Origin: Conus ventricosus
Lineage: Eukaryota; Mollusca; Gastropoda; Neogastropoda; Conidae
Direction: 5' to 3'
DNA length: 64,000 nt
Assembly: GCA_018398815.1 (NCBI GenBank)
Contig: CM031615.1
Span: 48,938,146-49,002,145 of the forward strand
Shown here piece after piece: positions 46,913-58,394 of this stretch. Made by a program: the position numbers and the translations under genes. Each line of letters starts with the position of its first letter. Positions within the stretch are counted from its first letter, which is position 1. The notes under the pieces were generated by a model. It ran no database searches and was not told the DNA's origin. It was given only the letters and a program-made list of their open reading frames with translations.

Positions 46913-47144
46913 ACATACTTTGAGTATCCTTTTCCTGACCAGAAGTTTATTTTGCTACTTTTCTGGCACTGACAGCCAGCCATTTTTATGAAGATTGACA
47001 GGAAATCATGCAACACAACAGATAAATAAACAAAGCGAGAAAATGAAAAAAAAATAATGATCAGAAGTAAGAGTCTTCCACATACAACACTGTTGTCACT
47101 TCAGTCACATTCCAAAGGCACAGCATCATTTGTTACTTCAATTT

Positions 47145-47150
47145 TTTATT
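47145..47150 (-). terminator. RPS23: RPS23 polyadenylation signal
   Basis: AATAAA on the minus strand, 39 bases after the stop codon. This is a very short 3' UTR, typical of ribosomal protein genes. Confidence 0.8.
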
Positions 47151-47188
47151 GATCAAACCAACAGGTATGTGACATACGTTTGCATTTT

Positions 47189-47374
<186 letters not shown>

Positions 47375-47908
47375 TTATCTTAAACTCACAGGGAAAAGTA
47401 CACAAGCTCATAGTGACATGCAAATCAATCCTATAAAAATTTAGGTATGCAATGTGATCATGTACTTTCTTTCATCAATTCAGTCTTTTGCAGTTAGTGG
47501 CCGGGATCTATTTTTCAACAAACTCCTAGCCCCTGCAAACACACATACGAACAGTCTCTACACGCCTTTTTTTCCCTAGTGGTGCTTTCGTTTTAGCTGT
47601 ATTTAGGCCTCCTACCATCTAGAGACTGAATCTGTCTTAACACATAGCAAACTCTAATAAATGACCTCTGTAATTATCAAAAACAAACAAAGAACAACAA
47701 AACAATGGGAGAAAAAATACAAACAAAACACCAACAAAATCATGTCTTTTAAAAGGAAGTGAAGCTTTACAGATAATTAAGTACAGTGGAACCTCTCCAC
47801 AATGACCATGAAAATGGACTGAAAAATTAGTTTGGGGGGAGAAAGTTCTTCCCACACTTTTACGGAAACAGTGTGACCAGTGTAAAAGCATAAATGTGAA
47901 CAAGATGC

Positions 47909-47965
47909 CACACACACACACACACACACAGAGTCACACACACACAGTCATACACACACACACAA
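47909..47965. repeat. (CA)n microsatellite
   Basis: CA dinucleotides broken by AGAGT and GTCAT. Confidence 0.95.
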
Positions 47966-48115
47966 ACACAAAGTTAAAAATATTACATTCCTAAACTTGA
48001 CGCAATCATAGTTTGATGTTTCCTGCTTACAACTTCCGTTCACAACTTTCACCAAATCTTCCTGTCTTTAAAAATGTCCTTTTTCTTAATTCTTTTTCTT
48101 AACTAAGACAACAAT

Positions 48116-48183
48116 GTGACAGCCCTGATATGGCTCTTGGCAGTCAGTTGGACTGTAAGCAACAATATCTTTCTATCTCTTTT
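48116..48183 (+). mobile_element. Diverged 3'-end stub of the LINE found at 53495
   Basis: GTGACAGCCCTGATATGGCT and TAAGCAACAATATC match the terminal 65 bp of that LINE (its sense strand), at perhaps 80 percent by eye. No coding part remains. Confidence 0.6.
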
Positions 48184-49884
48184 AAGTAAGATGCCTTGAG
48201 ATTGCAACACCTCATAACAGTTCAGAGCCAAGACCGAAACTATGTACCTTTGTAAATCACATACTTGGTCCAAAACATGCTGTCACAACTGTGAACTGAT
48301 ACAACGTCACAAAAAATGAACATGCTCAAACCCTGAACTCCAACTCAATATAGCTGCAGTAAGAAGGGGCCATAACCCCAGTAATAATAATTTCCTAAAA
48401 AAAAAGTTAAGGGGTCAGACGAAAATCTTGTTTTTAAATTTTCAGGTCTCAAAAATGTTTAGGTGGTCGCATTTTATAACTGCTAGAAAATGTACAGAAA
48501 ACAACACACACACACACACAGCACTGAGAAAGAAGATGACAGAAATAAGGGGGAACAAATAACAAAGTTAATAAAACACCCCAGATCATACCAGACATTA
48601 TTCAGATTCTTGGTCCAGTGTAAGTAAAGTGTTCTGATCTGAAGTGAATAAATGTGAGCACCTACACTATCTGAATCTTTGAGGTGGAACTTGGTTAGTG
48701 GGATGTCCTTTTCGATTATTATCACAGAATTTCCACTATGTGAGCCATTTCCGTCAGTGTTGAAATATCTGATTGCTTATCCCACATTCCAGTCGCCTTA
48801 GAACAATTATTAGAAGCCTGGAAACAAACTGGTGAGTGATAAATATTTGTGGTTCTTTAGACAAAACAATGTAGCTTTGCCACTCTTTGTCTTTCACTGT
48901 ATCATGCAACACATTCATATACCTATAACGGAGCCATTTTAATTGTCCTAACTGGTCATGTCACATTGAATACTCGACCTTTGTTACATTTGCTGCATTA
49001 TTACCTGTAAACCACAGCTGAACTGTCGATTCTGATTCCAAAAAGCTTAATTTTGTACAGTTTCCCATGCTTTTCGCACTTGGCCTAATCACATGATCTA
49101 GTGGTCTTATCACAGATTGGGTAGTTTATTTTTGTCGACTGTTGTTGGTTTTCAGACAGTAGAGAACAGTTCTCAATCGGAAGTTGTTAACTGATTCAGA
49201 ACAAGCTAAAATGTCAAGGAAAGACATATTCATCTACTGTGATTGTGACGGATCGGGCAAGAGAGCTCGTACATGACACTGCTCAAAGCTGTAATGCTCA
49301 CAGGGGAATTTCACAGCATCATGGTAAATTTTGCTATGTTTTGATTGAGCACTGGCCTGAAATCCAGTGCGTCAGATGGGAATTTTATGGTCAGAGACAC
49401 ACATCTGTGCATAAGAATTATCACTGAACAAGTGCGAGCCACACAGATTTTGACGACTAAATAACACCTGAAGAGAAAAAATAATCATTACAAGTCAACA
49501 ACTGTATTCATACAAACGAACTGTATTCATACTAATGACAGACAGAATATAAACGTCAGCAGACTGAAAAAAATGAAGATTAAACTTGATCTAGCCTGTT
49601 AACACCCAAATACCGTTTCCCACATGACTTCATCGAATTAAAAAATGACAACAGCACAAAAAAATTATCAAGTACCTGTTCAGCCTTCTTCTGCAGAAGA
49701 GTGAATCATCACACTGTATACAGTGAAGTAAAAGTTGTTATAAGACACTTGAGACCATCCATGCAGACACTGTAAAAGGTTCATCAGTTTTATCTTCACT
49801 GGGAATCTGTCCTAGATACAGAGCTGGATTTCCCATAGGACAATTTGATCCAATCCAGGCACACACGGTTAGGCTGGGTCTTTT

Positions 49885-50180
49885 GCTTTATCTCCATTAC
49901 TTACTAAGGCCCATTGCTCTTGCCAGAGCATAGGCCATCAACAACTGCCCGCCAATGACCACGGTCCTGGGCAATCTTTTCTAATTCACCCCAGCTGCAA
50001 CCCATCAGCCTGGTGTCCGCTTCCAGGTCCTGCCTCCAGGTGTTTCTTGGTCTTCCTCGCTTCCTTTTGCCTTGGGGATTCCAGGTCAGGGCTTTTCTGG
50101 TGGTGTTGTCCGGAGGCTTTCGGAGCGTGTGTCCTATCCACCGCCATCTTCTTCATCTCCATTGCCAGAAGCAAAATGAT
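49885..50180 (-). mobile_element. RTE-type LINE C-terminal fragment
   Basis: On the minus strand, in mixed frames, it reads [40 protein letters not shown] and [20 protein letters not shown], then [14 protein letters not shown]. This is the highly characteristic C-terminal end of RTE/BovB-type reverse transcriptases. It is 5' truncated and sits inside the RPS23 intron in the same orientation as the gene. Confidence 0.85.
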
Positions 50181-50245
50181 AGTCAGCATATCTTATGTCA
50201 TTTCAATGACCTTGAATTTAGAAAAAAAAAGTTTTCTTACATTTA

Positions 50246-50446
<201 letters not shown>

Positions 50447-51651
50447 TTAAAGGAACTGCAATACAGATCTAAAACTGAACAAACATATGGCAATGATCTT
50501 TGTGCAAAGCTACACACATAAGCACATGGTTTAAGTGTTCAAGCACGTGCTGAAATGTGTTCTGCATATGCGCAAGTGTCTGGCTATGCTGATTGCTAGT
50601 ATCTCTTCAACTAGTGTAAGGGGTGTGCTTGTGTTAACTTTCTTGTTATGAAAGGAACAGAAAGTGTACAGCACTAAAGACAAACGCCGTAGATGGAATA
50701 TCAATCTCAATTTGTTTAATTAAAACAATCATTCAAATTCCTTTTTTTCCCCCTTTTTTCTCTCCTTTTTTTTCCTTTTTTAAAAAATCAGATAATGTTC
50801 AATAATAATTATAATATTCATTCAAATTCTTTATCATTCATTATGAATAACATACATCACACATGACATAGCAACAGAATGAACAGACTCAAGTAAACGA
50901 AGCATTAACCACTAGCCTGCTGACTAAATTTCTATGTCTATATGCTGAAAAAAAAAAGTAACCTGATCTACAAATTCACATGTACTACCCTCTTTTACAC
51001 TGGGTTTTCAATCGATTTCAGCTTGACCTATAAAAGTACAAATTACAAACAAAGAAAACCTGGGCTTTTACAGCTTATCATTCTCTACGCTAGCTGGAAA
51101 ACCGAAAAAATAGTTCTCTCCAACTGAATCATAGATTATGGGCCTACCAGTTTAGGGTTATTAGCATTTCTCTCTCTCTTCCTCTTCCCATAACAAGTTC
51201 CACATCATCAGCTACTGTCAAAATCTTCATTATCTTGATTGGGGCATTTCATCTCAAAATTTGCACAGCTTGAACAAGCGTGAAGAAACATCAAGCAGCC
51301 ATCTGATGAGCCATGGCAGTAAAGTCTGAAAGTAAAGGCCCTACCCAGATTGGAAAAGTCTGGTATTCCATGCACACAAGGCAAAAGTACAGCTTCTTAG
51401 ATTCACACAAAAGATAGCTTCAAAGGAAACCAACTCTCATCATGATCAACAGTATGCAGGATGAAAAGAGAGAGAGTTCAGCCTGTAGAATGTACGCTGG
51501 AACTACATAGCGACCTAAGCTAAATCAGTAAATGTACATCTAGTACATTGTATGGGCCTGTACACTGCAGCATTTTTAAAGTCAAATTCTGCTGCCTAAA
51601 ACAGAAAGAAAAAAAGAAAGAACAGATTCCTCATGGAATAATCATCATCAC

Positions 51652-51975
51652 TGGAGCTAGAATAGCTTGGCTGCTAGAGCGCCGGACTCGTAATCTTGGT
51701 GATCCTGGGGTTGTGGGTTTAAATCTCCACCGGGCCATTTTGGTACAAGGGGTTTTTCTCTCTGAGTTTTAACATTGGTTCTGACTCCATTTTCCAAACA
51801 GTCCTTCAAATGAGACTATAGTATAAACTGAGGTTCCAAAGTGTGAATGCATGCATAACATCTTGCACACACATAAAATCCCATCACCAACTTTTGGAAG
51901 AGAAGGCCAGTCTGGCCGTTTGTATGGATGACACATTACACATAGCATGCACTCTGCGTGAAAAATCAAAAGAAT
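51652..51975 (+). mobile_element. tRNA-derived SINE, diverged relative of the one at 8986
   Basis: Head: ATAGCTTGGCTGCTAGAGCG (A-box region) and GTGGGTTTAAATC (B box, weakened). The body shares CATTGGTTCTGACTCCATTT, the ACATCTTGCACACAC block and GACACATTACACATAGCATG with the other copy. It lacks the roughly 100-bp 3' region of that copy and stops soon after GCATGCACTCTGCG. So it is either 3' truncated or a shorter subfamily. No clear target-site duplication. Confidence 0.8.
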
Positions 51976-52104
51976 GAAAGAGTTGTTAAAATGAATGAAC
52001 AATATTGACTGAATGACAAGGGAAACGATTTAATGAAGCGCCAGCAGGCAGCTCTTCAGTCGGCTCTTCCCAGGTAGGCAGCCTGTTGAGTTTATGAGAA
52101 TGCA

Positions 52105-52190
52105 GATTGTGAAGCGCTCAGGGCTTGGTCTCTAACCGAGGATCTATAGGCGCTATATAAGTACTCTTAACAATAATAATATTAATTTGC
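52105..52190 (+). mobile_element. SINE/LINE 3'-end fragment with (AAT)n tail
   Basis: TGTGAAGCGCTCAGGGCTTG, then GGCGCTATATAAGTACTC and an AATAATAAT tail. Same family as 12283-12360. Confidence 0.6.
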
Positions 52191-52219
52191 TCTTGAAAAA
52201 AAACAAAAAAACAACTGAC

Positions 52220-52379
52220 ACTTTTTCCAAGACAATTCCCTTGGCGTGAGATGATCCCTGGAAAGGGTTAGCCTTCCAGCGGGTCCCCAGGTGAGCCTTT
52301 TTGTAGTCCTTGTCATGCCACTTCTGGTCACGGCGACGATCTTGCAGCTTCCGAGCTGTCCGCAATCCCATAGGCTTTC
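52220..52379 (-). CDS. RPS23: Ribosomal protein S23, first visible coding exon (residues 2-55)
   Basis: 160 bp after the acceptor TTTTTTTGACCAG. With an upstream ATGG it encodes [40 protein letters not shown] and [14 protein letters not shown]. Most of this is standard RPS23, with MGLR for the usual RGLR and QDRR for RSHR/RNHR. An internal ATG at residue 5 is not the start. The family's first exon carries only the 5' UTR and ATGG, and I could not find it upstream, where LINEs fill the sequence. Confidence 0.93.
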
Positions 52380-52499
52380 CTGGTCAAAAAAAAGAAGAAA
52401 AAAAAGGTGTAAATGCTAAAACAGAACATGGGTGAATATGCCTCTATCAGTCTATGTGTAGAACAAAGCAAAATGATGTACAATGGCTGTTTCATTCAA

Positions 52500-53445
52500 A
52501 GAGGAATGGATCCTAGTAAGTGCAGCTTTTGTCTCCAACCCGGGACACGATAATATCTGCAAAAATTCTGCACTGACAATATCAGGAAGACACCAAGTGT
52601 TTCTGCAGCCGCCACTGTTGTCCTTGAGTGGTTGCCATCTCACAGTGGGGTAGATTGCAATGAGAAAGCTTGCACCCTTTCCAACGCCGACATCAAGCAA
52701 GAGCAGATCAGCCACCCAGTATCTATGGAGCAGCGAAACACCATCATCCACAACTACTGAACTAGTGCAGCCCCCCAGTGGAAACAACGACTTGTAGTTT
52801 TGTACAGTAGAAGTAATCAGCTTCGGTGCTGACCCAGTCCACCAACTTCAAAGATATGAACAGACAATCCTCATCCAAATAAGGACTGACCTAGCGTTGC
52901 TGACTTTTGAGCCAACCTATGAATGAAAACAAATGCTGAAATACTGAGCCACCAGATGAACACAATGAACATTAAAGTAATGAGTCTTGAGCTACTGGTC
53001 TTCTTCTGGCAGGACAACAACAAGCAGACAAACAGTAGCTGCCAGCTCAGTACTTCAAAATTTGCTTTCACGTTTTGACCTCTTGTCTGCAGTCTGTATG
53101 CTGTGAAACTGAGCCAACTTAATCATCTCTGCAGCTCCAGAACAACCACTTAGTACAAATCGTTCATCAACCATGTGGGACCAGAAACCAGACCCCTAAA
53201 CATGTGCTCCAGCATTGTCCAGTTCGCAGCCTGCTATAATTCCAAACCTGGCCAGAAGGTGTAGGCAACTGTGTCGACTTGGAGAAGACCAATGGCTTCT
53301 TCACAACAATGAACCTGCAGATTCCGGCATGACCTGTGGTACCTGATCGCTGAAGTGACAGGTCTTGGTTCCTATTACTACCACCCCATCTTGTTGACCC
53401 TGACTGGTCATCTGGATTAGTTGCAAAGCGAGGCAACTGCAGGGA
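52500..53445 (+). mobile_element. Degraded I/Nimb-like LINE fragment (RNase H and C-terminal zinc region)
   Basis: Plus strand near 52610-52700 reads TVVLEWLPSHSGVDCNEKAC, the RNase H His/Asp block. About 500 bp later CGTRNQTPKHVLQHCP marks the C-terminal Cys/His segment. Stops and frame breaks are frequent. It lies upstream of the visible RPS23 exons, antisense to that gene. Confidence 0.65.
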
Positions 53446-53494
53446 AATCTAAACAAGTTCTAAAAAGTACTTGTAATGACTCCACCAAACAGCG

Positions 53495-55282
53495 TAAGAT
53501 AAGATAAGATAATGTTGCTTATAGCCCAGCCGACCGCAAAGGGCCACATCAGGGCTGTCACCACGTTAAAATCAACTCACCAGTCATTTAAAAAAAAAAA
53601 AAAAAAAACCAACTTTCACACATCTCGTTAAATGACCTCGTCTACAAACGCACCAGAAACTTTGTTAAAAATCTTTCTGCCGTAAAATCTTAAATCAGAT
53701 GAAAAATGTTAATCTCTCTCAAAAACTCAAGGATCACGTCAGGCGGGACATCCCTGAACAGGATCTTCATGGACTCCGCCGTAAAATGTTTGTGTCTCAC
53801 ATCGTGCAAGTCCCAACACTCTAAAAGAACATGTTTCACTGTGAGTGGCGCATGACATGGAATGCACCACGGAGCTTCTTCACTCTTTAAAAGGTAAGAA
53901 TGGGTAAAATACGAATGGCCGGTGTGCAGCCGGCACAGAACCGTTTCCTCTTTACGACCTCCCGACGTAGATGGGAGGAACTCCTTAAGGTTTGGACGGA
54001 TCTGAAAGAGTTTGTTATTCGTCTGTGTGTTCCAATCCTCCTGCCAGAGGTCTCTCACATAATCGTTAATTTTCGGTTTCACATCTGAGCAGGGGATATA
54101 AATGTTGGACAGTTTTTCTCTTGTGGCGTTCTTGGCTAAACGATCAACCATTTCGTTCCCGCCGATGCCAACATGACCAGGAACCCAAGCAAGAGTAATG
54201 TTGTAACCGTCCGCCTTCAACTTGCTAAAAAGTTCCAAAAAAATTAAAAGTTCTGGATGCTGAAGGTTGCGGCCAGCTATGGCCTCCAAAGCTGACAGCG
54301 AGTCCGACAGAACCAGAAAATCCCTCTTCGAAGAATGTGAAATTATCTTCAAAGCCAGTACCAGAGCAGTAAGTTCAGCAGAATAGACAGAAGCATCTGA
54401 ATGGATATGTTCCAACAGTATCTGAGAAGGAGCGCCAGGGCAGTAGGCTGCACAGGCCACTCCATCTTCAGACTTGGAACCGTCAGTGAAAACTTTTTGA
54501 CAGGATGGGAATTTGGAACAGAGCTCAGCATACAAAGCCTTGTACGCCAGAGAGCTGGTAGACTCTTTGCGAAAAGCTGCAAGATCGAAACGAATCTCTG
54601 GTGTGAAAAAGGTCCACGGAGGTTGATCCGGAAACTTGGAAAAATCCGACACAACTCCTAGGTCTAGACCTGCATTCCGCACGTGAGGCTGCATACGCAG
54701 ACCAAACGGCGGAATACATTTAGGGTTGCTGTCAAACTTACTTTGGAACGGATGATCAAAGACACAGTCATAGGCAGGGTTTTCTGGTTCCGAGAACAGT
54801 CGGATATAATAATTCAACGACAGTTTCAGCCTGCGGTTGGACAATGAAGGTTCACCCGCCTCTGCGTACAGGCTGTACACAGGGGTGGTGCGGAACGCTC
54901 CAAGACAGAGACGAAGCCCTTGATGGTGGATAGGGTCCAAGAGTTTGAGGTAAGACGATCTTGCGGAGCCGTACACAGCACAACCGTAGTCCAGTTTGGA
55001 ACGGACCAGGGCTCTGTAGAGGTGCAACAAAGTTTTCTTATCAGCGCCCCAGTCGGTGTGCGCTACGACCCGCAGAATATTCAGTGCTTTCTGGCAAGAA
55101 GTTTTGAGGTTTTTGATGTGGCTGAGAAAGTTGAGTTTTTGGTCAAAAATAACTCCCAGGAATTTGGCTTCTTTTACAGCTGGAATGGGAGATTTCCCTA
55201 CTTGAAGTTCAGGATCTGGGAAAAACTGACGGAAATTATGGAAGTGAATACACTGCGTCTTTGTTGGAGAAAAGGTGAAACC
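53495..55282 (-). mobile_element. 5'-truncated I-group LINE with RNase H and (TTATC)n tail
   Basis: The 3' end on the minus strand is TAAGCAACATTATC followed by TTATC repeats at 53495-53510. The 3' UTR includes an internal poly-T run near 53585-53608. Coding starts abruptly at 55282 inside the RT thumb and meets foldback arm sequence without a 5' UTR. That indicates 5' truncation during insertion. Related 3' ends are at 62889-63046 and 48116-48183. Confidence 0.85.
53690..55282 (-). pseudogene. LINE RT C-terminus plus complete RNase H
   Basis: One uninterrupted frame ending at 53690, about 530 codons. It opens GFTFSPTKTQCIHF, has the RT thumb segment VKEAKFLGVIFDQKLNFLSH, then the RNase H blocks KVFTDGSKSEDGVACAAY, SAELTALVLALK, VLSDSLSALEAIAG and LAWVPGHVGIGGNEMVDRLA. 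The C-terminal Cys/His region follows (CRLHTGHSYFTHSY, CIPCHAPLTVKHVLLEC). All RNase H catalytic residues appear present. The palm and fingers of RT and the endonuclease are missing, so it cannot retrotranspose. Intactness of such a long frame suggests recent insertion. Confidence 0.85.
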
Positions 55283-55484
55283 GTGGACAAATGAATCACA
55301 AGACAAAACACAATGTGTTTTCATCTCTTAGGTCTTCTTTAGGCAAGATAAACAACGCTCAGGAAAACTAAATAAGCAATCATTTATCTTTGTCAAATTT
55401 GGCGCAAGATGGGCGCTGAATGGAAAATAGGCTGTCAGATGACTGCTCTTTCATTTTCTTTGTCCTGAGTGTTGTTTGTCTTGC

Positions 55485-55515
55485 CTGAAGAAGACCTAAG
55501 AGGTCGAAACGCGTC
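55485..55515 (+). ncRNA. Hammerhead-ribozyme-like motif (best copy)
   Basis: CTGAAGA (core CUGANGA) is followed by A, GACC-TAAGA-GGTC (stem II and loop), GAAA, and CGCGTC in which ACGCGT can form a self-complementary stem III. The C at 55515 would be the cleavage-site base. Penelope-like retroelements and retrozymes are known to carry minimal hammerheads with very short stem III. Against a functional ribozyme: an unpaired A sits between the core and stem II, and stem I pairing around the motif is weak. Activity is unproven. Confidence 0.4.
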
Positions 55516-55639
55516 GTGTTTTGTCTTGTGGTTTGTTTGTCCATGTGTTCGGGGGAGTCATTGTAAGTACTCTTTAGAATTTGGTCATTTGGAGCTTATT
55601 TTTTGGATGACAATAAGTCCCATGTGAAGCACACATCAA

Positions 55640-56473
55640 ATGAAAAAGTTCTTTGTACTAGGTGACTTTAACACAGACTACCTGAACAACCCCTCTCGAC
55701 ACCTAACAGAAATCATTCAGTTACACAGTCTTCACCAATTAGTTACTGAACCAACCCGAATCACCGACACTACATCAACTTGTCTAGACCTCGTCATAAC
55801 ACAAACCCCCGATTTAGTTGAATTAACTCAAGTCTTACCCGCAGTCCTTAGCGATCACAGTATTCCATGCTTGCACCTTAAAAACACAATTAAAAACAAT
55901 AACAAATTCAAAAGAAGTATATTTAACTACAATAAACTTAACAGAGACGAATTTTGTCGATTGCTACAACTTGTAGACTGGCAGTTCATTTTAAATATGA
56001 GAACTGTTGACGAAACCGTTGAATATTTCACTGATACTTTCATGAGTATAGCTAAACAGTGTATGCCAACTAAAGTTATTACAGTCTACCAAAATGATGT
56101 ACCTTGGATGACTGATGAAATACGACTCTTAATAGCAAAGCGCAAAAATATTCATGCAAAGGCTAAACAAACGGATTTGCCGGAAGACTGGCATAGTTTT
56201 AGGCAATTTCGGAATTACGTCACAGCAAAAGAAAGAGAACGACAGGCTGAGTTTTATAAAGAGATTGATGACAAGGCATCAGATCCACTAAACTTTGGCC
56301 AAAAGGACTGGTGGAAACTAGTTCGTTCTTTTTTCAATAAAAAGGGCATTAACACTGATGACATTCCTCCTTTACTGTCAAACGGCACAACGTATTATTC
56401 TAATAAAGACACAGCCGATATACTAAATAACTTTTTCATAGACCAATCCACTGACTCTCGACAACGACGATGA
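55640..56473 (+). pseudogene. LINE endonuclease C-terminal half
   Basis: Begins MKKFFVLGDFNTDYLNNPSR with the GDFN block, then STCLDLVITQTPDLV and VLSDHSIPCLHL (SDH block) of APE-type endonucleases. The linker to RT has an IHAKAKQTDLPEDWHSFRQF segment. The N-terminal endonuclease motifs are missing. The frame ends at 56473. One base over, the reading continues DNDDDELPQM into the RT, so a single indel separates the two. Confidence 0.8.
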
Positions 56474-56486
56474 CGAACTACCACAG

Positions 56487-58394
56487 ATGTCGTTTGCCAA
56501 CTATGAAATTAATGAAATTGTACTTACTGAAGACGATATCATATCAGTTATTAGAAATCTCGACAAGACAAAATCATGTGGTCCAGACCTCATCCACAAC
56601 AAACTACTTATTTGTGCAGTAAATGTTATAGCTAGCCCTCTTACCCAGTTGTTCAATAAATGCTTGAACGAAGGTACATTTCCGTCCTCGTGGAAGAGAG
56701 CACATGTTTCACCTATTCACAAAAAAGGACCAAGAGAATTGTGTAATAATTACCGGCCGATCTCGCTCCTTAGCTGTGTTGGTAAAACTCTTGAGAGGTG
56801 TGTCCACAAACATGTGTACGCATTCTTAAAAACAAACGAAGTCATCACTCCTTTGCAATCAGGTTTTACACCAGGCGATTCCACAGTCAACCAGCTTTTG
56901 GACACATATAATTATCTTTGTTCCTCTTTTGATCGTGGGACCACAACACAAACAATCTACTTTGATATCTCAAAAGCTTTTGATCGTGTCTGGCATAGAG
57001 GACTTTTACTAAAGCTAGCAGCAGTGGGGATCAGAGGGAAATTACTGGACTTTTTTCGCGATTACCTACATAATAGACAACAATCAGTAGTTATTAAAGG
57101 CGAAAAGTCCGAGTTGAAAAGAATTCCAGCAGGTGTTCCCCAAGGATCTGTCCTTGGTCCTTTACTGTTTTTGTTATACATTAACGACATTGTAAATGGA
57201 ATTCAGGCAACAATTAAATTGTTTGCCGATGATACTAGTTTATCGCTTGCCTTAAATGATCCACAAATCGGAGAAGAAATCTTAAATTCTGACCTTCAGA
57301 AAGTTGCCAGTTGGGCCAAACTTTGGAAAATTAACTTCAACGAGAATAAAACCGAACTTGTCAATATTACCCGTGATCAGTGCCACATTTTACCACTCAC
57401 ATTTGGAAGGAAAACCTTAGAACCGTCAAAATCTCATAAACATTTAGGAGTAACTTTTCAGGATAACTGCAAATGGGACGAACACATCCAATTCATAGCC
57501 AACAAAGTGAATATGTTAATTGCGTGTCTTAAAAAATACAAATACAGACTAACCAGAAATACTTTGGAGACGATGTACAAATCCTTTATTTTACCCCATT
57601 TTGACTACGCAGACATTTTGTGGGACAACTGCACAGATACTCAGTCAATTATCTTAGAAAAGCTACACCTAGAAGCAATTCGTACCATCATTGGTGGGGT
57701 TAAGGGAACAAGTCACCAGAAATTATACGAAGAATCTGGCTTTTGTTCATTACAAGAAAGACGGAAAAGACACAAGCTGATACAATTTCATAAAATGGTT
57801 AATGGCGTCTGTCCAAACTATTTAGCTGATCTTCTCCCTTCTCTAGTCTCTGACCAAAATCGTTACCATAGGCGTCGGCCACTAGAAAGAACAGTGCCAC
57901 GATTTAGAACTGAATTATATAAAAAATCATTTTTACCTAGTACAGTAGGTACAGTCATTTTGTGGAACAACCTTCCAGACAACATTAAGTCAACAAACTC
58001 TATCAGCCAATTTAAACGTTTTCTGACTACGTCAGACACCACTGTTCTCTCCTACTATTACACTGGATCGAGGCAGGATCAAATAAACCATTGCAGATTA
58101 CGCTTAGGAATGAGTAATATTAATCAAGACTTACACAACAGACATTTACTGGCTGATCCAAAATGTGCGTGTGGCCATCACACAGAAAACACAGAGCACT
58201 ACCTGTTAGATTGTTCAAACTACATACAGATAAGAACGAATACGTTATTCACTCTCAATCCTAACTGTATTGATACTCACACACTTCTTTTTGGTGACCA
58301 AACATTAACCAGGGAAGAAAACGAAAAAAATTTCAAAACTGTGCACCAGTTCATCGCCCAAAGTAAACGTTTTTTAAAGTTTTTAATGTTATAG
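56487..58394 (+). CDS. LINE reverse transcriptase, long intact frame (635 codons)
   Basis: RT blocks: KTKSCGPDLIHNKLL, HVSPIHKKGPRELCNNYRPI, LQSGFTPGDSTVNQLL, IYFDISKAFDRVWH (first catalytic Asp), AGVPQGSVLGPLLFLLYIND, KLFADDTSL (catalytic FADD) and SKHKHLGVTF-type thumb. The C-terminal CACGHHTENTEHYLLDCSNY is a Cys/His element seen in this group. RT copies the element's RNA at a nicked target. Catalytic residues are intact, but the upstream frameshift and truncated endonuclease make autonomous activity unlikely. The ATG is simply the first Met after the frame change. Confidence 0.88.
   Translation: MSFANYEINEIVLTEDDIISVIRNLDKTKSCGPDLIHNKLLICAVNVIASPLTQLFNKCLNEGTFPSSWKRAHVSPIHKKGPRELCNNYRPISLLSCVGKTLERCVHKHVYAFLKTNEVITPLQSGFTPGDSTVNQLLDTYNYLCSSFDRGTTTQTIYFDISKAFDRVWHRGLLLKLAAVGIRGKLLDFFRDYLHNRQQSVVIKGEKSELKRIPAGVPQGSVLGPLLFLLYINDIVNGIQATIKLFADDTSLSLALNDPQIGEEILNSDLQKVASWAKLWKINFNENKTELVNITRDQCHILPLTFGRKTLEPSKSHKHLGVTFQDNCKWDEHIQFIANKVNMLIACLKKYKYRLTRNTLETMYKSFILPHFDYADILWDNCTDTQSIILEKLHLEAIRTIIGGVKGTSHQKLYEESGFCSLQERRKRHKLIQFHKMVNGVCPNYLADLLPSLVSDQNRYHRRRPLERTVPRFRTELYKKSFLPSTVGTVILWNNLPDNIKSTNSISQFKRFLTTSDTTVLSYYYTGSRQDQINHCRLRLGMSNINQDLHNRHLLADPKCACGHHTENTEHYLLDCSNYIQIRTNTLFTLNPNCIDTHTLLFGDQTLTREENEKNFKTVHQFIAQSKRFLKFLML

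Larger units (their letters stand above)
53455..55590. mobile_element. Foldback element 1, its left arm split by a LINE
   Basis: Left arm: GTTCTAAAAAGTACTTGTAA and TGACTCC at 53455-53494, resuming at 55283 with GTGGACAAATGAATCACAAG. Right arm: 55440-55590, whose reverse complement reads ATTCTAAAGAGTACTTACAA, TGACTCC and then CATGGACAAACAAACCACAA. The two arms match over roughly 140 bp once the LINE at 53495-55282 is removed, leaving a core of about 60 bp. No coding capacity of its own, so it is presumably mobilised by another element's enzymes. Confidence 0.7.
55600..58394 (+). mobile_element. CR1/Jockey-group LINE, nearly intact ORF2
   Basis: Endonuclease C-terminal half, RT and a C-terminal Cys/His region lie in order with a single frame change near 56460. 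RNase H is absent, which separates it from the I-group elements in this window. The 5' end is truncated within the endonuclease. The 3' UTR likely runs to an A-run at 59039-59050 (ATTAAAGAAATG upstream). Confidence 0.85.

Noticed and set aside
50942..51127. Short plus frame in the RPS23 intron as a nested gene
   Set aside because: 61 codons in AT-rich intronic sequence, with no motif and no splice signals.
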